Counted from the stretch's first letter, positions 48,671-56,730 are shown. The stretch: 62,949 nucleotides of DNA from an uncultured Pelagibacteraceae bacterium (GCA_902552705.1 CACDHZ010000004.1:1-62949); one strand, 5' to 3'. Numbers and translations are program-made. The notes: a model not told the origin generated them from the sequence alone.

Positions 48671-49324
48671 TTGGATCAAAAAAAATTAAACCAACAATCT
48701 CAGCATTGGGAAAAAAACTTTTCAAGTAAGCCTGAGATGTTTGGTTTAAACCCAAGTATTCCAGCAAAAAAAGCATTAAAATTATTTCAAGAAAAAAAAA
48801 TAAAAAAAATAGTTGAAATTGGAGCAGGTTTAGGAAGAGACGCAATATTTTTTGCAAAAAATTCAATTCACACCACTGCATTAGATTATAGTCCTTCAGG
48901 AATCAAAATAATTAATCAAAAAACAAAAATAAATAATTTGAAAGACTATATTTCAACAAAATTATTTGATGTAAGACAAAAACTTCCCTTCAAGGATAAT
49001 TCAATTGAAGCGTGCTATTCACATATGCTTTATTGTATGGCTTTAACAAGTAAAGATTTAGAAAAATTAAATAATGAAATTCATAGAATTTTAAAACCAG
49101 ATGGTATTAATATTTATACTGTACGGCATGAAAATGATGGGGATTTTAAAAAAGGGATACATAGAGGTGAAAATCTTTATGAAAATGACGGTTTTATTGT
49201 TCATTTTTTTTCAGAGAAAAAAGTAAATTCTTTATTAGATGGATTTAGAAATGTTACTATTGAGAAATTTGAAGAAGGTGATTTTCCAAGAAAATTATTT
49301 TTTGTTATAAATAAAAAAATTTAG
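48671..49324 (+). CDS. Class I SAM-dependent methyltransferase
   Basis: A 217-residue Rossmann-fold methyltransferase with SAM-binding motif VEIGAGLGRDAIFF (about residues 47-60), acidic motif II in TALDYSPSG, and the EACYSHMLYCMAL motif IV region. The substrate is unknown; resemblance to tellurite-resistance/thiopurine-type or Type 11 methyltransferases is only general. The start is TTG at 48671, 2 bp after the peroxiredoxin stop, since the next ATG (residue 23) would remove conserved N-terminal residues. It probably depends on readthrough from the peroxiredoxin promoter. Confidence 0.75.
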   Translation: MDQKKLNQQSQHWEKNFSSKPEMFGLNPSIPAKKALKLFQEKKIKKIVEIGAGLGRDAIFFAKNSIHTTALDYSPSGIKIINQKTKINNLKDYISTKLFDVRQKLPFKDNSIEACYSHMLYCMALTSKDLEKLNNEIHRILKPDGINIYTVRHENDGDFKKGIHRGENLYENDGFIVHFFSEKKVNSLLDGFRNVTIEKFEEGDFPRKLFFVINKKI

Positions 49325-49339
49325 TTAAATAAATATAAT

Positions 49340-49708
49340 CTAAATTGAAGATTTAATAGCTTTATAAATTGCGTTTTTACTTATTTCACCAATACTTCTA
49401 TAAACTTCTTTATTATCTTTAAAAATTAAAAGTGTAGTTTGATACTGCACATTAAGTAAGTTAGAAATTTTTTTATTTGTTACATCAAATGTAAAATATT
49501 CAATATTATCAAATTCTTTTTTAGCTTTATTTAAAATTTTCATTTGACTTGCGCAAGACGAACAATATTTAATCCAAGAACTTACTATCACAACTTTTCC
49601 ATCTGATTGAGCTTTATTGAATAACTCCTGATCGAAGTTTGTTTTTTTTTCTAAAGCATTTGCATTATAAGCAAATAAACAAAAAATAAATATTAATATT
49701 TTTTTCAT
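49340..49708 (-). CDS. Periplasmic thioredoxin-like protein with CSSC motif
   Basis: A 122-residue thioredoxin-fold protein with a clear N-terminal signal sequence (about residues 1-18, likely cleavage after NANA), so it acts in the periplasm. The redox motif is Cys49-Ser-Ser-Cys52 in WIKYCSSCASQM, in place of WCGPC, and resembles the C-terminal domain of DsbD-type proteins. A role in reducing or isomerising periplasmic disulfides is inferred. It is the last gene of the fbp-azl run, 6 bp after azlD. Confidence 0.75.
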   Translation of the reverse strand: MKKILIFIFCLFAYNANALEKKTNFDQELFNKAQSDGKVVIVSSWIKYCSSCASQMKILNKAKKEFDNIEYFTFDVTNKKISNLLNVQYQTTLLIFKDNKEVYRSIGEISKNAIYKAIKSSI

Positions 49709-49714
49709 ATACTC

Positions 49715-50029
49715 TTATACAACAAATATTAAAAACCAATAAGAAGCTAATCCTGAAAAAATTGTCGCAAGAATATTTCTACTAAAAATTCCAACACCCA
49801 TGGCGATAATTGCTGCTAAAATTTTTGGATTATCCTCCAAATGTATTGATCCATTTATATCTAAAAAAATAGCTGGGAATATAATTGCAGGAAAAATTGC
49901 TGATGGTACATAAGACAAAACTTCTCTTATCTCATTATTAAACATTTCTTTTTTAAGAATTGCTATCATTGAAAACCTTGTTAAAAAAGTTATTAATCCA
50001 CAATAAGCTATTAATGCCCAATCACTCAT
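49715..50029 (-). CDS. azlD: AzlD family branched-chain amino acid transport subunit
   Basis: A 104-residue membrane protein with about four hydrophobic segments and the family features ALIAYCGLITFLTRFSMI and LSYVPSAIFPAIIFP. AzlD works with AzlC as an exporter of branched-chain amino acids or azaleucine. It overlaps the azlC end by 8 bp, indicating translational coupling. The transported substrate here is inferred from family. Confidence 0.88.
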   Translation of the reverse strand: MSDWALIAYCGLITFLTRFSMIAILKKEMFNNEIREVLSYVPSAIFPAIIFPAIFLDINGSIHLEDNPKILAAIIAMGVGIFSRNILATIFSGLASYWFLIFVV

Positions 50030-50717
50030 GTTTTGTTATCATTTTTGTTAAAATTATTGCTGTCAACAATCCCCCCAAAGCTGCTACAATTACATAAGCT
50101 TTATATGGAATATAATTATAACCTAATGTAGATATAAGGCCTGAAATTATAATAACAATTACATTTATAATTTTTCTAAAATCATTCACTATCAATGCTA
50201 AAAAGGTTAATGGCACTGCAAAACTCAAACCAAGTTTTTCAGGAATTGCTGAACCTAAAATAATTCCTAGAAATGTTGTAGTTTGCCAAATTATCCAGCA
50301 AGTAACTCCTCCACCAATTAAATGAAAATATTTATTTTTATCATTATTTTTTTTGAAATATTCGTTTGATCTAGCAAAGGCCTGATCAATTAAAAAGTAT
50401 GAAATAATAATCTTCCAAATTAATTTTAAATCAGAAACATGTTCTGAAACAACTGCCCCATATAATAAATGTCTTGAATTAACTGCTCCAACAGAACTTA
50501 TAATAACTAAAGAAGATGCTCCACCTGAAAATAATTGTAAAAGAACTATTTGAGATGCCCCGCCAAAAATTATAAGAGACATACCCATCGTGGCTAATGG
50601 ACTAAACCCAATATCGATTGCTAAAATACCAAATATTAAACCAAAAGGAACTACCGGTATCATTAATGGACTTACATCAATAATGCCCTTTAAAAAAATT
50701 TTAAAATTACTATTCAT
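50022..50717 (-). CDS. azlC: AzlC family branched-chain amino acid permease
   Basis: A 231-residue membrane protein with about seven to eight hydrophobic segments. Family motifs are PVVPFGLIFGILAIDIGF, FGGASQIVLLQLFSGGAS and NSRHLLYGAVV. It partners with AzlD directly downstream. It begins 19 bp after the iron ABC ATPase gene, so may be read from the iron-uptake operon; no own promoter is evident. Confidence 0.9.
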   Translation of the reverse strand: MNSNFKIFLKGIIDVSPLMIPVVPFGLIFGILAIDIGFSPLATMGMSLIIFGGASQIVLLQLFSGGASSLVIISSVGAVNSRHLLYGAVVSEHVSDLKLIWKIIISYFLIDQAFARSNEYFKKNNDKNKYFHLIGGGVTCWIIWQTTTFLGIILGSAIPEKLGLSFAVPLTFLALIVNDFRKIINVIVIIISGLISTLGYNYIPYKAYVIVAALGGLLTAIILTKMITKHE

Positions 50718-50736
50718 TTTTTTTAAAAACTTTTTA

Positions 50737-51798
50737 TTAGAAACAAACTATATGATCAATATGAATTGGTCTTTTTATTCCAAATTTCTCATCTACTTCA
50801 TGTTGATGAATATGATGCGAATGCACAAATACTGGAATTAAAGTACTGCTAGAGGTTTTAAGAGTATAAATAAAATTTGTTCCTCTAAATTTTCTATCAA
50901 CCACTTCTAATTTAAGATTACTTTTATCGTCATGCTCCAAATCTTCAGGTTGTAATAATAATTGCACATCTGAACCCTTTGGATAATGTTTGATAAAATT
51001 ACCTTTGATTGTGCCAAGATCTTTATTTTCTAAAGAATTTTCTCCCGTAACTTTTGCAGGTATTAAAATACCTCTATTTAAAAAATTAACTACTTCAACT
51101 GAATTTGGAAAATGATAAACATTATAAGGATCATCAAACTGTTTTATTTGACCATCTAATATAATCGCACATTTATTTCCTAAATAAAAAGCTTCATAAG
51201 AGTCATGTGTTACAATTATTGTTGTAATTTTTAATTCACTTAATATTTTTTTTAATCTAACTTGAATTTCTTCTTTAAAGCTTTGATCTACATTTGATAA
51301 TGGTTCATCTAACAATAAAAGATCTGGCTGTGTTAATAATGATCTTGCAAGTGAAGCTCTTTGTGCTTCTCCTGCGCTAATTTCATGAGGATATTTTTTT
51401 AATATTTTTGATATATCGAGTAATTCTATAATTGCTTTAAAACTGATTTTTCGCTTTTTCCTACCCTTGTTTCTTTCAGCTCCTAATAAAATATTTTTTT
51501 CGACAGTATAGTGTGGAAATAAACTATTATCCTGGAATGCTAATGACACATTCCTATCTTCGGGTTCTACATTTATCTCTTTAGAAGATAATAATTTATT
51601 ATTTAATTTAATCGAACCTTTATCAATTTTTTCTAAACCAGCTATCGTTCTAAGTATTGTTGTTTTTCCAATACCTGAAGGGCCCAGAAGACATAAAGTT
51701 TCTCCTTCGTTTTCAATAATTAAAGAAGCATTTTTAACTTTAGTTTTACCACCTATAGTAAAATCAACATTTTTTATTTCTAAAAAATTATTTTTCAT
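50737..51798 (-). CDS. fbpC: Ferric iron ABC transporter ATP-binding protein
   Basis: ATPase of an FbpABC/FutC-type iron importer. The 353-residue protein has Walker A GPSGIGKTT (39-47), Q-loop FQDN (88-91), signature ISAGEAQR (140-147), Walker B LLLLDEP (160-166) and a C-terminal TOBE-like regulatory domain (after about residue 240). The signature is ISAGE in place of LSGGQ. The start overlaps the permease end by 11 bp. Family members also carry thiamine, spermidine or sulfate, but the adjacent ferric-binding protein fixes iron as likely substrate. Confidence 0.9.
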   Translation of the reverse strand: MKNNFLEIKNVDFTIGGKTKVKNASLIIENEGETLCLLGPSGIGKTTILRTIAGLEKIDKGSIKLNNKLLSSKEINVEPEDRNVSLAFQDNSLFPHYTVEKNILLGAERNKGRKKRKISFKAIIELLDISKILKKYPHEISAGEAQRASLARSLLTQPDLLLLDEPLSNVDQSFKEEIQVRLKKILSELKITTIIVTHDSYEAFYLGNKCAIILDGQIKQFDDPYNVYHFPNSVEVVNFLNRGILIPAKVTGENSLENKDLGTIKGNFIKHYPKGSDVQLLLQPEDLEHDDKSNLKLEVVDRKFRGTNFIYTLKTSSSTLIPVFVHSHHIHQHEVDEKFGIKRPIHIDHIVCF

Positions 51799-53416
51799 TT
51801 TCTCTTAATATATATTTAGATGTAATCATAATAAATATAGTTGCAATTAAAATTAAAAATAAAGAAGGAGTAGCTGCAGCCTCCAATAAGTCCTCAGAAG
51901 CAGATATATAAGCTGTAGTTGCAAAAGTTTCAAAGTTAAAAGGTCTTAAAATTAAAGTTATTGGTAATTCTCTTATAATTTCTAAAGAAATTAATATACA
52001 AATAAACAAAAGAGAATTTCTTAGGTAAGGGACATGAATATTCATAAAAGTCTTTTTTTTAGAATAGCCAAGTAAATATGAACTTTCATCCACAGAAATG
52101 TTGATTTTTTCATAACCAGATTTTATTCCATTAAAAGCTAAAGAGTAAAATCTCACAAAATAAACCAACACTAAACCGAGAATAGATCCTATAAATATTT
52201 TTTTAATAGAAAAAAAACCTAATACTTTAATAACATTCTCATCAAACCACGCTATAAAAGTTATAAATGCTACAGCCAAAATTACTCCTGGAATTGCATA
52301 ACCAGAAATAGACAATGTAGATAAAATATTTAAAGTTTTGTTTTTAGAAACTCTATTTCCATAATTAGAAATTAAAGAGAAAACTATTAAAACAAAACTT
52401 GATAAAAATACTAAGTAAATTGTATTTAAAGTTAGCGTTATTATTGGAAGGTCAAATAAATTATCAGGAAATTTTAATGTCCAATAAAGCATCTGGCTCA
52501 ACGGAAATAAAAAACTTAGAAAAAAAATTAAGAAACAAATTGTAAATGCAAAAAAAGATTTTGTTCCTTTAAGTTGAATTTTTTCTTTTTGTTTAAAGCC
52601 ACCTCTTGTATTTGAATGATATCTTGCCTTTTTTCTAGATAAATTTTCTAGGAGAAATATTGCAAATATGAATAGAAGAAGAAAAAATGATATTCTATTT
52701 GAAAAAGCTAAATCATCAAATGTTATCCAGGAATTGTAAATTCCTGTTGTTAAAGTATTAATGGAAAAAAAATCAACAGCGCCAAATTCAGCCAAAGTTT
52801 CCATTGCCACCAAAGATAGTCCTGCAACAATTGCTGGTCGAGCCGAAGGAAGTATTAAAGAATAAAAAGATTTAAACTTTGAGAATCCTAAATTTCTTCC
52901 TAAATCGATTAAATTTTGAGATTGATAAAGAAATGATGCTCTTGAAAGTATATATACATAAGCAAATAAAGAAAAAGAAAGAGATAGCACTGCACCAATT
53001 AAGCCATCAAATTTTGGAATACTTTGATTATAATTTGCTTCTCCAAATAAGCTTTTTAATATTGAATATAATGTCCCATAATTTTCAAAAAAAGCTGTTA
53101 ATGAATATGCATAAATATAAGGTGGGACAGCAAAAGATAATATAAGTGCCCATTTAAAAAAATCACTTAAAGGAAATTTATAAAAAGAAACTAAATAAGC
53201 AGCAGATGTTCCTAATAAAAAAGTTAAAATTAATACACTTATAAGCAAAATTGATGAGTTAAAAATATATTCTATCAAAAAAGTATCTTTTAAAATTTGA
53301 TAATAATTTGAAGTTTCCTCGAAAAAGCTAGAAAACACAGTAATAATTGGTATAGCAACAAAAATTGATACTAATAAAGAACTTAAAAACCAAAAATTAA
53401 TTTTTTTAAAAAACAT
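51788..53416 (-). CDS. fbpB: Ferric iron ABC transporter permease
   Basis: A 542-residue fused double permease with about twelve membrane segments in two halves, each with a transport-permease loop: GRNLGFSKFKSFYSLILPSARPAI region (first half) and SYLLGYSKKKTFMNIHVPYLRNS region (second half), which contact the ATPase. FbpB-type permeases have this duplicated architecture. The ATG at 53416 is preceded by AAGGG (53423-53427) at good spacing; this Shine-Dalgarno is complementary to the loop of the upstream hairpin. Confidence 0.9.
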   Translation of the reverse strand: MFFKKINFWFLSSLLVSIFVAIPIITVFSSFFEETSNYYQILKDTFLIEYIFNSSILLISVLILTFLLGTSAAYLVSFYKFPLSDFFKWALILSFAVPPYIYAYSLTAFFENYGTLYSILKSLFGEANYNQSIPKFDGLIGAVLSLSFSLFAYVYILSRASFLYQSQNLIDLGRNLGFSKFKSFYSLILPSARPAIVAGLSLVAMETLAEFGAVDFFSINTLTTGIYNSWITFDDLAFSNRISFFLLLFIFAIFLLENLSRKKARYHSNTRGGFKQKEKIQLKGTKSFFAFTICFLIFFLSFLFPLSQMLYWTLKFPDNLFDLPIITLTLNTIYLVFLSSFVLIVFSLISNYGNRVSKNKTLNILSTLSISGYAIPGVILAVAFITFIAWFDENVIKVLGFFSIKKIFIGSILGLVLVYFVRFYSLAFNGIKSGYEKINISVDESSYLLGYSKKKTFMNIHVPYLRNSLLFICILISLEIIRELPITLILRPFNFETFATTAYISASEDLLEAAATPSLFLILIATIFIMITSKYILRENEK

Positions 53417-53419
53417 TTT

Positions 53420-53484
53420 TTACCCTTTTAACATAAGTGAACATAATTAATAGTAGGGTAATAACTATTAAATTATGTTCACTT
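53420..53484 (-). promoter_or_regulatory. Intercistronic stem-loop with loop complementary to the fbpB Shine-Dalgarno
   Basis: In the 76-bp gap between the 64-residue gene and fbpB, 53464-53484 pairs with 53435-53454 (about 20 bp with one bulged base) enclosing a 9-nt loop at 53455-53463. In the mRNA the loop contains UUACCCU, a perfect 7-nt complement of AGGGUAA at 53420-53426, the fbpB ribosome-binding site. No U-run follows the stem, so it is not a standard terminator. A pseudoknot or translational switch, or mRNA protection, is inferred. Confidence 0.7.
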
Positions 53485-53492
53485 TTTGAAAA

Positions 53493-53687
53493 TTAAATTT
53501 TTAAATCAAAAACGTTTATTACTTGATCAATATAATTGTTATTGATTTCAGATAATTTTCTATTATTTATTTTTTTATTGATTTTTTTACACTCTGCAGC
53601 ACATGGATCACAAGCTTTCTGAGGATGTTGTAACCCATATACCTCAGAAGAATTATTTAAATCAACATTAAATAAATTTTTTTTCAT
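53493..53687 (-). CDS. Small Cys-motif protein in the iron-uptake operon
   Basis: A 64-residue protein I do not recognise. It has no signal peptide and one cysteine cluster Cys26-x2-Cys29-x3-Cys33 (CDPCAAEC) that could bind metal or an Fe-S cluster; the rest is Asn/Lys-rich. The ATG follows the fbpA stop without a spacer (TAA-ATG), pointing to translational coupling, and the fbpB permease follows after the hairpin gap. Location suggests a role in iron handling, but that is inference. Confidence 0.65.
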   Translation of the reverse strand: MKKNLFNVDLNNSSEVYGLQHPQKACDPCAAECKKINKKINNRKLSEINNNYIDQVINVFDLKI

Positions 53688-54716
53688 TTACTTCCAACCA
53701 GCAGCTGTCATTACTTCTAATGCATCTGCCTGTTTAGCCCCATAACTAGAAACTTTTGTTTTTAGATCTTGTTTAAAATCTAATCCTAAATTGTTTACCA
53801 CCAATGGATTTGCTGAAACACCTGAAATCATAGGAAATTCAAATGTATTATTAACAAAATGTTCTTGGGACTCTTTTGTTAATAAAAATTCAACTAGTTT
53901 AATTGCATTCGCTTTGTTAGGAGCACTTTTTACTAAAGCAGCACAACTAATGTTCATGTGTGTTCCTCTATCATTTTGGTTAGGGAAAAAAGCCTTAACT
54001 TTTTTAGCTGCTTCCTGTTGTTCAGCGCCTTTCTTACCAGATAACATAAGTGCTAAATAGTAAGTGTTGGCTACAGCAATATCAGCTTCACCTGCAGCAA
54101 CTGCCATAATTTGTGCTCTGTCATTGCCTTTAGGTGTTCTTGCCATATTTGACACAACACCTTTTGCCCACTCAGCCGTAGCTTTTTTTCCATTATTCTT
54201 AACTAATGAAGCTACAAGTGATTTGTTGTAAATGTTACTTGATTTTCTTATTACTAGTCTGCCTTTCCATTTTGGATCTGCTAAACTTTCGTAAGTTAAA
54301 CCAGATAACTCAGCGCCACTTACTCTTTCAGGAGCGTAGTAAACTATCCTAGCTCTTTTAGCTATTCCAACCCAGTGTGAAGTTCTAAAGTTTGCTGGAA
54401 CAGCTGCTTTAATTGTTACAGAAGTTAAACCACCTTGCGTCATTCCTTTTGCTTTAAATGCCCCACATCTTCCGGCATCTGCTGTTATATAAAGATCTGC
54501 AGAAGAGTCTGCGCCTTCTTTAATCATTCTCTTTTCAAGAGCGCCTGCTTTACCATTAATCAGATTAACTTTAATTCCTGTTTTGTTTGTAAACTTAGAA
54601 TAAAGCTCAGCATCTGCTTTATAGTGTCTTGCATTAAAAACATTAACTTCATTTGCAATAGCAAAAGTTGATACAAACAAAGATGTAATTAGGGCTATAA
54701 TTGATATTTTTCTCAT
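53688..54716 (-). CDS. fbpA: Ferric iron ABC transporter substrate-binding protein
   Basis: Periplasmic iron-binding protein of the FbpA/FutA/IdiA type. The 342-residue precursor has a signal peptide (about residues 1-21, cleavage near AIA-NE), mature start EVNVFNARHY with conserved His31/Tyr32, and the paired Tyr219-Tyr220 in ANTYYLAL that bind ferric iron. Codon use looks optimised and GC is slightly above its neighbours, consistent with high expression. Two Fur-box-like elements overlap the predicted promoter upstream. Shine-Dalgarno AAGGGA lies 12 bases from the ATG, longer than ideal. Confidence 0.95.
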   Translation of the reverse strand: MRKISIIALITSLFVSTFAIANEVNVFNARHYKADAELYSKFTNKTGIKVNLINGKAGALEKRMIKEGADSSADLYITADAGRCGAFKAKGMTQGGLTSVTIKAAVPANFRTSHWVGIAKRARIVYYAPERVSGAELSGLTYESLADPKWKGRLVIRKSSNIYNKSLVASLVKNNGKKATAEWAKGVVSNMARTPKGNDRAQIMAVAAGEADIAVANTYYLALMLSGKKGAEQQEAAKKVKAFFPNQNDRGTHMNISCAALVKSAPNKANAIKLVEFLLTKESQEHFVNNTFEFPMISGVSANPLVVNNLGLDFKQDLKTKVSSYGAKQADALEVMTAAGWK

Positions 54717-54752
54717 TTTTATACTAATTCCCTTCTATCCATTGTGTTTTAA

Positions 54753-54794
54753 TTGATAATGGTTATTATTCGCATTGATAATGATAATCAATTG
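54753..54794 (-). promoter_or_regulatory. Two Fur-box-like operators overlapping the fbpA promoter
   Basis: TTGATAATGATAATCAATTG at 54775-54794 closely resembles the Fur consensus GATAATGATAATCATTATC, and GATAATGGTTATTATTC at 54755-54771 is a second, weaker match. On the minus strand TTGATT (54786-54791) and TAATAA (54763-54768) at 17-bp spacing make a plausible promoter, so each box covers one core element. Iron-dependent repression of fbpA is inferred. Confidence 0.65.
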
Positions 54795-54820
54795 CATTAA
54801 TGACGCAGCTTATTTGTCTT

Positions 54821-55114
54821 TTAAGTAAGTATTAAAATGAGTAAATGGCTCATAAAAGACATAAAAACAAAGAAAGCAAGAAAGAAATTACAATACATTA
54901 GTGAAACAGTCCTGTTTCTAATTCTTCTTTTTCTCACAAATGGTTTATCATCAAGATCTGATACATCTCTTTTGCCTAAAACTTTGTAATCATATGTCCA
55001 GCGCCATATAGAGTTACCAAAACGTTTGTCTGTATTGTTGTAATAAATAATCCAAGCAACAATATATTTATGAGATATATATAAAATAATTAAAAGCAAA
55101 GTACTTATAATCAT
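54821..55114 (-). CDS. Small two-helix membrane protein of unknown function
   Basis: A 97-residue protein I do not recognise. It has two hydrophobic segments (about residues 1-22 and 73-96) flanking a charged, Trp/Tyr-rich middle (TDKRFGNSIWRWTYDYKVLG, then many Arg/Lys). The ATG is at 55114. It lies between aceA and the fbp promoter on the same strand. Amino acid composition looks like a real protein rather than a random frame, but there is no domain call. Confidence 0.6.
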   Translation of the reverse strand: MIISTLLLIILYISHKYIVAWIIYYNNTDKRFGNSIWRWTYDYKVLGKRDVSDLDDKPFVRKRRIRNRTVSLMYCNFFLAFFVFMSFMSHLLILILT

Positions 55115-55138
55115 AAAATATTAAACCATATTTCTTAA

Positions 55139-55160
55139 ATGTATTCAAATTATAATACAT
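55139..55160 (-). terminator. Possible hairpin downstream of aceA
   Basis: ATGTATT (55139-55145) pairs with AATACAT (55154-55160) around an 8-nt loop in the 85-bp gap after aceA. The stem is AT-only and not followed by a clear U-run on the minus strand, so termination is doubtful. Confidence 0.25.
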
Positions 55161-55199
55161 TACGATGATTTAAATAGAGTCTTCTTTTAAAAGATTTAA

Positions 55200-56474
55200 T
55201 TAAAATTGTTCAGACTCAGTGGATCCTTTCATGGCATTTGTAGAACTTTTTCCACCACTTATTGTATTTGAAACTGCATCAAAATATGACGTACCAACTT
55301 CTCTTTGATGCTTAACACTAGTATATCCATCTTTTTCTCTAGCAAATTCTAATTCTTGAATTTTTGAATAGGCCGTCATGCCTTCATTTTTATATTTCTT
55401 TGCTAATTCAAATATTGCAATATTTTGAGTATGAAATCCTGCTAAAGTAATAAATTGAAACTTATATCCCATTTCACTAATTTTTTTTTGAAAAGATGCT
55501 ATTTCAGTGTCAGACAAATGTTTTTTCCAGTTGAATGATGGAGAGCAATTATAAGCTAATAATTTTCCTGGAAATTTTTTATGAATAGCATCTGAAAATT
55601 TTTTTGCTTCTTCTAAGTTTGGTGTAGCTGTTTCACACCAAATCAAATCTGAATATGGGGCATAAGCTAAGCCTCTTGAAATAGCTTGATCAATTCCGTG
55701 TTTTACATAATAGAAACCTTCTGGAGATCTTTCGCCAGTCAAAAATTGCTTGTCGTTTTCATCATAATCATTAGTTATTAATTTTGCAGCATTTGCATCT
55801 GTTCTTGCTAGAATTATTAATGGCACATTAGCTATGTCGGCAGCTAATCTTGCTGCTTTTAAATTTTTAATCATTGTACCAGTTGGAATTAAAACTTTTC
55901 CTCCCATATGACCACATTTTTTTTCACTTGCTAATTGATCTTCGAAATGAACACCAGCCGCACCAGCTTTAATAAATTTTTTTGCTAATTCGAAAACATT
56001 TAAAGGTCCACCAAAACCTGCTTCTCCATCAGCAATAATCGGCAACATATAATCCACCCTATCTTTTGAATTCATATCTCCGTCTTGAATTTCCATATGT
56101 TGAATTTGATCTGCTCTCAATAATGCATTATTCATTGACTCTACTAATTTTGGTGCACTATCATAAGGATATAAAGATTGATCTGGATACATTTCACCAG
56201 CACTATTAGCATCAGCCGCTACTTGCCATCCACTCAAATAAATTGCTTTTAAACCAGCTTTTGCATGTTGAACTGCATGATTTCCTGACAAAGAACCTAA
56301 TGTATTAACATATGTTTCGGTATTTAATAAATCCCATAATTTTTTAGATTGATGTTTACACATAGAATATTCAATTTTGATTGAACCTCTTAATCTTTCA
56401 ACATCTTCTGAATTATAATCTCTTTTTATTCCTGCAAATCTTTTTAAGTCGTATGAGATATTTTCTGCACTCAT
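55200..56474 (-). CDS. aceA: Isocitrate lyase
   Basis: Glyoxylate-bypass enzyme splitting isocitrate into glyoxylate and succinate. The 424-residue protein has the catalytic loop KKCGHMGGK (185-193), metal-site residues in IADGEAGFGG (147-156) and the downstream YNCSPSFNWKKHL. Shine-Dalgarno AAGGA lies just before the ATG at 56474. Upstream on the same strand is the 53-residue ORF; both should be transcribed from the operator-rich region shared with the divergent RamB-like regulator. Confidence 0.97.
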   Translation of the reverse strand: MSAENISYDLKRFAGIKRDYNSEDVERLRGSIKIEYSMCKHQSKKLWDLLNTETYVNTLGSLSGNHAVQHAKAGLKAIYLSGWQVAADANSAGEMYPDQSLYPYDSAPKLVESMNNALLRADQIQHMEIQDGDMNSKDRVDYMLPIIADGEAGFGGPLNVFELAKKFIKAGAAGVHFEDQLASEKKCGHMGGKVLIPTGTMIKNLKAARLAADIANVPLIILARTDANAAKLITNDYDENDKQFLTGERSPEGFYYVKHGIDQAISRGLAYAPYSDLIWCETATPNLEEAKKFSDAIHKKFPGKLLAYNCSPSFNWKKHLSDTEIASFQKKISEMGYKFQFITLAGFHTQNIAIFELAKKYKNEGMTAYSKIQELEFAREKDGYTSVKHQREVGTSYFDAVSNTISGGKSSTNAMKGSTESEQF

Positions 56475-56515
56475 TTGTTCCTTTACTGTTGTGAAAAAAT
56501 GTTAAGTTGAACGAA

Positions 56516-56677
56516 TTAATTTCCGTCGTTGATTTGATCAACTAGGGCTTCCATTCCACTTGAACCCCAATCACAATGATCATCTCGCATATAAATACCT
56601 TTTTGATTATGTCGAGATAAATCCTCTTTTTTTATGATTTGAGCCTCATTTTCTGTGTTTTTTAATCTATCGTTCAT
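56516..56677 (-). CDS. Small 53-residue ORF upstream of aceA
   Basis: Unrecognised small protein that I translated by hand: it begins MNDRLKNTENEAQ and ends DWGSSGMEALVDQINDGN, with an acidic MRDDHCDWG segment containing the single Cys. It has no membrane segment or signal. It lies 41 bp upstream of aceA on the same strand and would be the first gene of that transcript. A TATAAG -10-like element (56684-56689) sits 6 bp before its ATG, which suggests a leaderless start. A shorter start at internal Met30 is possible. Confidence 0.55.
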   Translation of the reverse strand: MNDRLKNTENEAQIIKKEDLSRHNQKGIYMRDDHCDWGSSGMEALVDQINDGN

Positions 56678-56686
56678 GTAAATCTT

Positions 56687-56710
56687 ATAATTTACTAAAT
56701 TTACAAAATC
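56687..56710. promoter_or_regulatory. Operator repeat proximal to the aceA side
   Basis: Positions 56687-56707 match 56760-56780 at 20 of 21 bases, and include TTTACTAAA and TTTACAAA (56700-56707). It overlaps the presumed -10 of the small ORF/aceA transcript. The motif resembles the TTTGCAAA-type sites of RamB/PrpR-like regulators, so binding by the adjacent regulator is inferred. Confidence 0.6.
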
Positions 56711-56730
56711 TATAAAATAGTCTAAAATCC

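Noticed and set aside
55115..55199. Possible riboswitch or structured RNA near aceA
   Set aside because: Only short AT-rich hairpins are visible; no glycine, SAM or other known riboswitch core residues were found.
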